From Candidatus Woesearchaeota archaeon CG08_land_8_20_14_0_20_47_9 (GTDB taxonomy: Archaea > Nanobdellota > Nanobdellia > Woesearchaeales > CG1-02-47-18): a DNA stretch of 5,303 bases. Each line of letters opens with the position of its first letter. Position 1 is the first letter of the stretch. This document shows, one piece after another, positions 1 through 5,303 of the stretch. A program made the position numbers and the translations under genes. Below the pieces are notes generated by a model. The model did not search any database and was not told the DNA's origin. It saw only the letters and a program-made list of their open reading frames with translations. Where the stretch lies: assembly GCA_002763335.1 (NCBI GenBank), contig PEYS01000207.1, positions 1-5,303 on the forward strand, given 5' to 3'.

Positions 1-1
1 G

Positions 2-475
2 TATGTAACCCATCAGACAGGCTTCTCAGAGGCAGGCTTGCATGTCAGGGCAATCACAGGGCTGCCTATTCCAACAAGTAAGGAGAATGGATTCAGTATA
101 GTTCCGCAGCTTATCAATGGGGCATCTCACGTTGTTCTAAGCCCATTTGCAGGAGCTGACCCAGGCGTGGGCAACCTTGTCAAGGCCCTAAGCGTGCCAG
201 GCGTTACACTCCTCCACTTTGGAAAGCCAGAGGCATACCTAAACAGGCGCATGGGGGTTGTTCTTGCAACTGACACCAATGTGCAGAAGGCGAAGCTGAA
301 GGCGCAGAGGGTTGCGCATATGATTGAGATGAGTGTAGCGCAGCTAGCCTACACCCCCTGGACAGGGCAAACTAGCATGGAGAAGCACCTGCCAGAGGAA
401 GAGAGGCCAGACATGAGTCTTTTGACGCCAGAAAAGCTTGACTACCGAGCCGAGCCAAAGGCGAGGCGAGTGTAG
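2..475 (+). CDS. purT: Formate-dependent phosphoribosylglycinamide formyltransferase (PurT), C-terminal part, 5' end outside window
   Basis: PurT is an ATP-grasp enzyme of the cytoplasm that uses formate and ATP to convert GAR to FGAR, the third step of purine synthesis. The reading frame is open from base 2, so the gene starts upstream; 157 residues are visible before the TAG stop at 473-475. The TTG at 38 is an internal leucine, not a start. The call rests on the PurT C-terminal signature: FSEAGLHVRAITGLP (compare LSEFALHVRAFLGLP in E. coli PurT), then LHFGKPE, RRMGVVLAT and a following helix. PurK shares the fold but not the FGKPE...RR.GV.LA pattern this closely. The ATP-grasp core lies outside the window. 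About 47 residues follow the point where E. coli PurT ends, including a Tyr/Trp-containing segment (AYTPWTGQT) and a charged tail; this extension is unusual. The downstream channel gene starts 74 bases on, probably from its own promoter. Confidence 0.9.
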   Translation, partial: YVTHQTGFSEAGLHVRAITGLPIPTSKENGFSIVPQLINGASHVVLSPFAGADPGVGNLVKALSVPGVTLLHFGKPEAYLNRRMGVVLATDTNVQKAKLKAQRVAHMIEMSVAQLAYTPWTGQTSMEKHLPEEERPDMSLLTPEKLDYRAEPKARRV

Positions 476-520
476 TCAAGATTTTCGGCGAGTGTATTCA
501 AGCCTTTCAATCAAAACCTA

Positions 521-528
521 TTTAAATA
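521..528 (+). promoter_or_regulatory. Archaeal TATA-box-like element of the MscS-family channel gene
   Basis: The sequence TTTAAATA lies 22-29 bases before the ATG at 550. Archaeal transcription normally starts about 25 bases after the centre of the TATA box, which would put the start at or next to the ATG and give a leaderless mRNA. No Shine-Dalgarno-like sequence precedes the ATG, which fits. The assignment rests on sequence and spacing only. Confidence 0.55.
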
Positions 529-549
529 TGCTGCCCTCTGGTTAGTATA

Positions 550-1404
550 ATGCTTGTAAACGAATTTTTTGAGGTGATGCAGAGCCTTGAAGGCCTAGTT
601 CCGCTTGTGAGAACAATTATTGGCATCACAACAGTTTACCTTATATTCAAACTTTTTATAGACCTTGCAAAGAAGAGCCTTCTGAAAAAGGCAAGGACAA
701 AGAAGCAGATCTCTAATGTTGAGCTCTTCTCAAGGGTGTTAAAATACTTTGTCTTCGCAATCCTGGCTATCTTTGCATTCTCATCCTACACTGGCTCATG
801 GGCAAGCCTAGGCATTGGGATCGGGCTGATGTCAGCAGCCCTTGGCTGGGCCCTGCAGAAGCCCATAACCGGGATTGCTGCATGGATGATGATTGTTGCT
901 AAGAGGCCCTTTGACATTGGCGACAGGGTGATAATCGGCTCTGTGCGCGGCGACGTTGCAGACATCACGCTTACTCACATCTATCTTAAAGAGATAGGTG
1001 GCATCGTGCCAGGTGAAGAGAACTCCGGCAGGCTTATCATGGTTCCTAACTCTATCCTCTTTGAACAGAACATAATTAACTACACATCTGATGACGATTA
1101 CATCCTAGATCAGGTAAGCGTCACAATCACCTATGAGAGCAACATAAACCACGCAATGGAGATTGCAATTGCCGCAGCAAGAAACCAGACCGGGGAGATC
1201 ATAAAAAAGGTTAAGAAAGACCCCTACGTAAGAACCTACTTCAAGGACAGCGGCATCGAAGTCATTGTACGATACATCTCCCTGGTCAAGAGCATGCAGG
1301 AGATATCAAGCAAAGTAACCCGGGACATATTCGGGAGAATTTTAAAGGCAAATGATGTTGAGATAGCATACCCGCATACAGAGGTGCTGTTAAGGAGGAA
1401 ATGA
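550..1404 (+). CDS. MscS-family mechanosensitive ion channel
   Basis: This is a small (284-residue) membrane channel of the MscS family, which open under membrane tension to release solutes during osmotic downshock. Hydrophobic segments lie near residues 15-38 (TM1), 63-80 (TM2) and 84-116 (TM3). The Lys/Arg-rich stretch 41-53 between TM1 and TM2 fits a cytoplasmic loop. TM3 is the Gly/Ala-rich pore helix with the ALQ motif at 101-103. It runs into KRPFDIGDRV (118-127), the hallmark opening of the cytoplasmic beta domain, followed by GRLIMVPNSIL (160-170). The protein ends with an alpha/beta domain and IAYPHTEVLL (272-281), as in E. coli MscS, which has a similar length of about 286 residues. 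The ATG at 550 is supported by a well-placed TATA box, and no upstream start is needed. It lies between purT and a convergent peptidase gene and has no obvious functional tie to purine synthesis. Confidence 0.93.
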   Translation: MLVNEFFEVMQSLEGLVPLVRTIIGITTVYLIFKLFIDLAKKSLLKKARTKKQISNVELFSRVLKYFVFAILAIFAFSSYTGSWASLGIGIGLMSAALGWALQKPITGIAAWMMIVAKRPFDIGDRVIIGSVRGDVADITLTHIYLKEIGGIVPGEENSGRLIMVPNSILFEQNIINYTSDDDYILDQVSVTITYESNINHAMEIAIAAARNQTGEIIKKVKKDPYVRTYFKDSGIEVIVRYISLVKSMQEISSKVTRDIFGRILKANDVEIAYPHTEVLLRRK

Positions 1405-1408
1405 TGGG

Positions 1409-1418
1409 TTTGTTTTTT
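1409..1418 (+). terminator. Oligo-T terminator after the channel gene
   Basis: TTTGTTTTTT begins four bases after the TGA stop of the channel gene. Archaeal RNA polymerase terminates on coding-strand T-runs without needing a hairpin. A second run, TTTTT at 1469-1473, could act as a backup before the convergent gene. Confidence 0.5.
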
Positions 1419-1439
1419 AAAATCCTTTATGACAGACTA

Positions 1440-1454
1440 AATATTTTAAATATT
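1440..1454. repeat. Short AT-only inverted repeat between convergent genes
   Basis: AATATTT and AAATATT are perfect complements separated by one T. The site lies in the 115-base gap between the channel and peptidase stop codons. The loop is too small for a good RNA hairpin. It may be a DNA-level palindrome, part of the termination zone, or chance in AT-rich sequence. No gene was seen in this gap on either strand. Confidence 0.35.
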
Positions 1455-1519
1455 GCATAAAATCTGCCTTTTTATCAGCTTCCCCTTGTAGCAATTTAAT
1501 TTAATGCTGTGAGTTCATG

Positions 1520-2782
1520 TTATGTCAGGGTAATATATTTTCTTCTTGCACTATAGTCGTGTACTATTTCTGTCATGACTATAACGTAATATATAATAGA
1601 CTTCACCATGTTCTTCAACTGCTTTAGGGTAGCCCTCTCAATTCCAACATGGCATATACCTAAGGAATCGCCTGCTTCTCCAACATTTCCCATAGGTCCT
1701 GCTAAAATATTATAATATGCATCTTCTTCTATACCGTGTTCACAGCTTCTACTGCAATATGCCTTAGTTGATTCTACAATATCTATTCCGCGTTCATTCA
1801 TATCACCAGTCATTTCTATAGCAAGTTTGGCCAGGTCTGAATTGACCCCCCCTTTTCCAAATGAAAGCAATCCAGATATTAGTGCAGATGTTACATAACT
1901 TCCAGCAGGAATCTTATCAATCCCAATGAGGTTTGAACCATCGTATAAGTCACTCTCTAATATAATATCGTCTAAGGTGCACCAACGATCAACAGTTACC
2001 GAGAGAAGTTTAGCCCATCTATCAAGACCTTCCTCGTCACAAGAGGTTATTAATGCAGTGGGCACACCTAATCTGCGGAGTTCACTAATTGCGTAAAGAG
2101 CTGCTGCAAGACTTAATCTAGGATCCATCGCTGGTCCTTCTATAACTCTTCCAACTTCTTTAACATCAAATGCCTTTGTTTCACAAGCGTATATAACTTT
2201 GTCCAATTCGGTGACATCATCCATAGTTTTCAGGATGTATTTTCCATCTTCTAATCTTACTTCGCCTTCTCCAATCTTTTTAAATATTCTTTTGTCAGAA
2301 TCACGAGATTCGCGAAAGCTGTATATAGCAACAGCCGAACTCAAAGGGATTTGTGCTTTATGTAAAGGCTCAATGTACCATTCGTTATCATTATCTGCAC
2401 GGCCTATAATAATAAAAGTAGGTTGATCTCCATGCACAAGTATTTTTACTGGAGCAAACTTTATCAAAGTGAGATCTGGACTTGTAGTGACTACAGGGTT
2501 ACCATTATCTTCGAATATAAAGTTGGCAGGATCAAAATCAAGGTCATTTTCTCGATAAATTTCTTCTAAGATACCAACAACAGTATCTAACAAGGGAAAC
2601 CTTACTCCGGGGCTAAGTCTTAGGTCTACATCAAATCTTGAGATACATCTTCTAGGCCCAGGTGATTTAAGAAGTCTTATGAGATAATCCTCTAATTTAT
2701 CTTCATCAATAATACTTTTACCTATCAAACTTTCTCCATCTTCTTTAAGCCAGCCTACGTTTCTAAAGTACTCTCTTAACAT
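1520..2782 (-). CDS. Diverged clan MH metallopeptidase-like protein, closest to M42 aminopeptidases
   Basis: I infer a zinc- or cobalt-dependent aminopeptidase-type hydrolase, 420 residues, with no signal peptide or membrane segment. Overall similarity is weak, but the ligand pattern of M42/TET peptidases appears in order: HGD at 117-119, AMDPRLSLAAALYA with D220 as bridging ligand, CDEEG with E250 as catalytic base and E251 as ligand, ESD with D278, and H378 in ICHVGIERATLKQL, which resembles the M42 ending HSPVE followed by a helix. The D220-to-E250 gap of 30 equals that in Pyrococcus TET (D182, E212), as I recall those numbers. Residues about 120-215 would form the inserted beta domain. 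The region before H117 is about 50 residues longer than in typical M42 proteins. Cysteines at 343 and 347 are unexplained. The gene is visibly AT-richer than its neighbours and oppositely oriented, suggesting acquisition. The start is uncertain: the frame stays open for 26 codons upstream. Substrate unknown; M28 or M20 relatives remain possible. Confidence 0.65.
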   Translation of the reverse strand: MLREYFRNVGWLKEDGESLIGKSIIDEDKLEDYLIRLLKSPGPRRCISRFDVDLRLSPGVRFPLLDTVVGILEEIYRENDLDFDPANFIFEDNGNPVVTTSPDLTLIKFAPVKILVHGDQPTFIIIGRADNDNEWYIEPLHKAQIPLSSAVAIYSFRESRDSDKRIFKKIGEGEVRLEDGKYILKTMDDVTELDKVIYACETKAFDVKEVGRVIEGPAMDPRLSLAAALYAISELRRLGVPTALITSCDEEGLDRWAKLLSVTVDRWCTLDDIILESDLYDGSNLIGIDKIPAGSYVTSALISGLLSFGKGGVNSDLAKLAIEMTGDMNERGIDIVESTKAYCSRSCEHGIEEDAYYNILAGPMGNVGEAGDSLGICHVGIERATLKQLKNMVKSIIYYVIVMTEIVHDYSARRKYITLT

Positions 2783-2860
2783 AACTTGATCGGTTAAATC
2801 TGAAATATTAATCCCCCCATCTACAAAAGACTTAATTCTATATTCAAATATTTTTTGATA
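2783..2860 (-). other. In-frame open extension upstream of the peptidase ATG
   Basis: The peptidase frame continues upstream for 26 codons, to a TAG at 2861-2863, without an ATG, GTG or TTG. The translated stretch includes GGINISDLTDQV directly before the annotated methionine and looks protein-like. An ATG at 2818-2820 is out of frame only because the G run that begins with its own G is six long; one more G would join it to the peptidase and add 13 residues. As read, that ATG opens a short frame (2794-2820) ending in TAA. It is either non-coding leader or a mis-sized or variable homopolymer. Confidence 0.4.
2803..2811 (-). promoter_or_regulatory. Possible TATA element of the peptidase gene
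   Basis: On the minus strand TTAATATTT lies 21-29 bases before the ATG at 2782, the spacing expected for a leaderless mRNA. No ribosome binding site precedes that ATG. A second AT-rich stretch on the minus strand, at about 2841-2853, would suit the alternative ATG at 2820. The region is so AT-rich that neither can be singled out with confidence. Confidence 0.3.
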
Positions 2861-2920
2861 CTACCAACTATATGTTCAATTTAGCTATTAGATCCACTCT
2901 ACTTCAGGATCATAAAAAAA

Positions 2921-2928
2921 TATATAAA
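2921..2928 (+). promoter_or_regulatory. Strong TATA-like element upstream of purL, purpose unclear
   Basis: TATATAAA follows a run of seven A residues and is the best TATA match in the window. On the plus strand it would start transcription near 2950, giving purL a leader of about 120 bases or producing a short RNA. Read on the minus strand (TTTATATA), it could serve the peptidase with a leader of about 115 bases. Neither use is proven. Confidence 0.35.
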
Positions 2929-3042
2929 CTCCCCCCTCACACCCTACCATAACAGCTTTTGGGAATGCTGTAATCAACTGTCTAAGGTATTTTTGTATCC
3001 ATAAAGTGACGCATTCAAAATAAGGTTTGATGCAAGCCAGAC

Positions 3043-3050
3043 TTATAAAG
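3043..3050 (+). promoter_or_regulatory. purL: TATA-box-like element of purL
   Basis: TTATAAAG is centred about 28 bases before the ATG at 3075, placing the expected transcription start within a few bases of that codon. The inverted repeat GACTT (3040-3044) and AAGTC (3053-3057) flanks and overlaps the element and could be a small operator, though a five-base arm is weak. Confidence 0.45.
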
Positions 3051-3060
3051 CAAAGTCATC

Positions 3061-3067
3061 AAGGAGA
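3061..3067 (+). promoter_or_regulatory. purL: Shine-Dalgarno-like sequence before purL
   Basis: AAGGAGA lies seven bases before the ATG at 3075 and supports this start over the in-frame ATG at 3030, which would add 15 residues (MQARLIKQSHQGDPQ) before the PurS-like fold begins. It can only work on a transcript starting upstream of it, for example from the TATA element at 2921-2928. The nearer TATA box at 3043-3050 would leave it out of the mRNA. Confidence 0.5.
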
Positions 3068-3074
3068 CCCACAA

Positions 3075-5303
3075 ATGATCAACACAACTAACAACATCTA
3101 CAGAATCGCCATTGACAAGCTTGAAAAGGGCCCTGAAGCCAGGGTGCTTGAGCGCAGGATTAAGGCACTAGGCTACAATATCTCTGTCAGCCTAAGCAGG
3201 GTCTATACAATCCAGCATGATTTCTCTCCTGAGCAGGTTGAGGTGATTGCAAATGCCCTGCACAACCCTGTTGTTGAGGCTGTGAGGATTAACAAGCCTG
3301 TTGCTGAGAGCTTTGACTGGGCACTGGAACTCGGATTCCTGCCAGGGGTTACAGATAATGTTGCACACACAACTACAGAGATTATCAATGATCTTCTAAA
3401 AACAGAGATTGGGAGAAACAAGGTATTTACTACATCTAAGCTTCTCCTCTCAGATGCTGAGGAGCTAAGCGAGGATGATGTGAAGATCATTGCCCAGCAG
3501 TTGATCAATATCCTGATCGAGCGCTTTCACATAAAATCATACAAGAAATACAAGGCAGAGGGGGGTATGGATTACACTATTCCCAGGGTGAAGCTGGATA
3601 GCGAGGCTGCAGTGCTTGAGATAAACCTTGATGTCAGTGATGAGGAACTGGTTAAGATTGGAAAGGCAGGCATTCTCGACCCAGTGACGAAAACAAGAAG
3701 GGGCCCCCTTGCTTTAGACCTAGACTACATGAATGCAATAAAAGCCTATTTTGAAAAAGAGGGTAGGAAGCCTACAGATGTTGAGCTTGAGGCAATAGCT
3801 CAGACTTGGTCAGAGCACTGCAAGCACACTATATTTGCAGCAAGGCTCGATGATATTGAAGAAGGCATCTTCAAGAGATTTATAAAGAGGGTTACTCAGG
3901 AGATTAGAAAAGAGCTTGGTGAGAATGACTTCTGCCTCTCAGTATTTAAGGACAATTCTGGAGCCATAATATTTGATGATAACTACATGGTAACCCACAA
4001 GGTTGAGACCCACAACAGCCCATCTGCTCTTGATCCATTTGGAGGGGCCATAACAGGCATTGTGGGTGTGAATAGAGATACCATTGGCTTCGGCAGAGGG
4101 GCATTACCAATTGCAAACATCTACGGCTATTGCTTTGGCAGACCTGAAGATAACGAAATCCTCTTCAGGGGCGAGAACAGAACAAGCCCTGTACTGCCAC
4201 CCAGAAGAATAATGGACGGGGTTATACATGGAGTGAATGTCGGTGGCAACTGCTCAGGCATTCCCACCCCGCAGGGCTTTCTCTTCTTTGACGACTGCTA
4301 CAAGGGCAAGCCACTGGTGTTTGTAGGAACTATTGGCCTTGTTCCAAGAAAACTTCCAGATGGCAGGTTAGGACATGAGAAGAAGGCAATGCCCGGTGAC
4401 AACATAGTGGTTGTTGGGGGAAGGGTTGGAAAGGATGGCATACACGGAGCCACATTCTCATCAGAGGCACTTGACAAGGGAAGCCCTGCAACAGCAGTCC
4501 AGATTGGAGACCCAATAACCCAGAAGAAGCTATCAGATGCGATTATAAAAGAGGCAAGAGATCTGCATCTCTATAACTGCATTACAGACAACGGTGCAGG
4601 TGGCTTATCAAGCTCTGTTGCAGAGATGGCCCGTGACTCTGGAGGCTTTACAGTTGAGCTTGAGAAATCACCACTAAAATACCCTGGCTTGCAGCCATGG
4701 GAGGTATGGGTTTCTGAATCCCAAGAGCGAATGACACTTGCAGTATCAGACAAGCAACTGCCAGACTTCCTTGAACTTATGAAGGCTCGAGGCGTAGAAG
4801 CCACAGTAATTGGCAGCTTTAATGACTCTGGCAGGGCAATTGTACATTATAATGGAAGAGAGGTTATGAACCTCGACATGGAATTCCTGCATGATGGCCT
4901 GCCAAAGAGGAGGTTAGTAACTGAACCTTACCCGAATGTAACTGAAGAAGCGGACATCAAGGTGGAGAATCAGCAGGAATTGTTTGAGAATATCCTCGGC
5001 AGCCACAACCAGGCGAGCTTTGAGTTTATATCAAAGCAGTATGACCATGAGGTTCAAGGCACATCTGTTATAAAACCATTGCAAGGCAAGGGTAGGGTTA
5101 ATGGAACTGCAACGGTTCTTAGGCCAGTCTTTGAAAGCAAAAAGGGAATTGTCATATCACAGGCACTCTACCCAAGGCTTAGCAAGATAAGCTGCTATGA
5201 CATGGCTGCCTGCGCAATTGACACAGCCATAAGAAACTGCGTTGCAGTAGGCGCAGACATAAATCATCTTGCACTGCTTGACAACTTCTGCTGGTGCAGC
5301 TCA
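3075..5303 (+). CDS. purL: Phosphoribosylformylglycinamidine synthase with fused PurS-like domain (PurS-PurL), 3' end outside window
   Basis: The enzyme converts FGAR, ATP and ammonia to FGAM, the fourth purine step; ammonia normally comes from the glutaminase PurQ. The frame is open from ATG 3075 to the window end: 743 codons, no stop. Residues about 8-75 resemble PurS, normally a separate small subunit. A linker follows with SFDWALELGFLPGVTDN (79-95), as in fused PurS-PurL proteins of roughly 950-1000 residues. The catalytic core shows TWSEHCKHT (244-252, catalytic His248 by analogy), KVETHNSPSALDPFGGA (309-325), GGRVGKDGIHGATFSS (448-463), DNGAGGLSSSVAEMA (505-519) and SESQERM (547-553). 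The second half begins near YDHEVQGTSV (656-665) and reaches ALLDNFCWCSS. Asn-Ser replaces the usual Asn-His in ETHNHP, probably a subfamily trait. Whether a glutaminase domain follows cannot be seen. PurT, the preceding pathway enzyme, is encoded at the left edge. Confidence 0.95.
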   Translation, partial: MINTTNNIYRIAIDKLEKGPEARVLERRIKALGYNISVSLSRVYTIQHDFSPEQVEVIANALHNPVVEAVRINKPVAESFDWALELGFLPGVTDNVAHTTTEIINDLLKTEIGRNKVFTTSKLLLSDAEELSEDDVKIIAQQLINILIERFHIKSYKKYKAEGGMDYTIPRVKLDSEAAVLEINLDVSDEELVKIGKAGILDPVTKTRRGPLALDLDYMNAIKAYFEKEGRKPTDVELEAIAQTWSEHCKHTIFAARLDDIEEGIFKRFIKRVTQEIRKELGENDFCLSVFKDNSGAIIFDDNYMVTHKVETHNSPSALDPFGGAITGIVGVNRDTIGFGRGALPIANIYGYCFGRPEDNEILFRGENRTSPVLPPRRIMDGVIHGVNVGGNCSGIPTPQGFLFFDDCYKGKPLVFVGTIGLVPRKLPDGRLGHEKKAMPGDNIVVVGGRVGKDGIHGATFSSEALDKGSPATAVQIGDPITQKKLSDAIIKEARDLHLYNCITDNGAGGLSSSVAEMARDSGGFTVELEKSPLKYPGLQPWEVWVSESQERMTLAVSDKQLPDFLELMKARGVEATVIGSFNDSGRAIVHYNGREVMNLDMEFLHDGLPKRRLVTEPYPNVTEEADIKVENQQELFENILGSHNQASFEFISKQYDHEVQGTSVIKPLQGKGRVNGTATVLRPVFESKKGIVISQALYPRLSKISCYDMAACAIDTAIRNCVAVGADINHLALLDNFCWCSS

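Larger units (their letters stand above)
2783..3074. other. Divergent intergenic region between peptidase and purL
   Basis: These 292 bases separate two divergently transcribed genes and carry no convincing gene of their own. They hold the possible N-terminal extension of the peptidase, G/C homopolymers (2813-2818 and 2931-2936), TATA-like elements facing both ways, a weak hairpin (2952-2956 with 2967-2971), a T5 run (2990-2994) and the purL promoter. No tRNA cloverleaf or recognised riboswitch was seen. An ATG at 3030 is in frame with purL and is discussed there. Confidence 0.6.

Noticed and set aside
38..40. TTG as a start codon for the first gene
   Set aside because: The frame is open upstream to base 2 and the residues before it (QTGFSEAG) continue the PurT homology, so this is an internal leucine.
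786..968. Open frame of 60 codons on the minus strand
   Set aside because: It lies wholly inside the channel gene, opposite the conserved pore helix and beta domain; its translation shows no family pattern.
1465..1480. CTGCCTTTTTATCAGC as a hairpin terminator
   Set aside because: Only three to four base pairs can form around an AT-rich loop; the T-run may matter but the hairpin does not.
42..1534. Near-identical 13-mers (42-54 and 1522-1534, one mismatch) as a possible duplication or insertion scar
   Set aside because: Both lie in unrelated coding sequence in different contexts; there is no extended similarity, so chance is the simplest explanation.
2199..2426. Open frame of 75 codons on the plus strand
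   Set aside because: Antisense to the peptidase gene over the predicted beta domain; low-complexity translation, no promoter or ribosome site of its own.
2783..3074. tRNA gene or purine riboswitch upstream of purL
   Set aside because: No cloverleaf, TTC loop motif or purine-aptamer core could be found on either strand.
3203..3508. Open frame of 101 codons on the minus strand
   Set aside because: Antisense shadow of the PurS-like and linker part of purL; Ser/Thr-rich translation typical of a reversed coding frame.
4330..4804. Two minus-strand open frames (4330-4515 and 4571-4804)
   Set aside because: Both are antisense to the conserved catalytic motifs of purL and have no independent support.

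Overview
The window looks archaeal. Arginine is mostly AGG/AGA, the intergenic DNA carries TATA-box-like elements, and oligo-T tracts rather than hairpins sit behind genes. Each of the three visible gene starts has a TATA-like element centred about 25-29 bases upstream of its ATG, which would give leaderless or nearly leaderless mRNAs. The lineage cannot be fixed from this window; a DPANN or similar uncultured archaeon is only a guess. No RNA gene, CRISPR array, insertion sequence or attachment site was seen.

Layout: (1) 2-475, plus strand: the C-terminal end of PurT, formate-dependent GAR transformylase, with an unusual C-terminal tail. (2) 550-1404, plus: a compact MscS-family mechanosensitive channel, followed at once by an oligo-T tract. 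(3) 1520-2782, minus, convergent with the channel: a 420-residue protein I read as a highly diverged clan MH metallopeptidase closest to family M42. All expected metal ligands and the catalytic glutamate appear to be present. By eye this gene is clearly more AT-rich than its neighbours. (4) 2783-3074: an AT-rich divergent intergenic region with TATA-like elements and a probable N-terminal extension or alternative start of the peptidase. (5) 3075 to the window end, plus: PurL, FGAM synthase, in the long form with a PurS-like domain fused at the N-terminus, truncated by the window edge after 743 codons.

PurT and PurL catalyse consecutive steps of purine synthesis (GAR to FGAR, then FGAR to FGAM), so the outer genes probably belong to a loose purine locus. 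The channel and the AT-rich, oppositely oriented peptidase lie between them. The peptidase is the best candidate for something little described. The rest is housekeeping with some unusual details.
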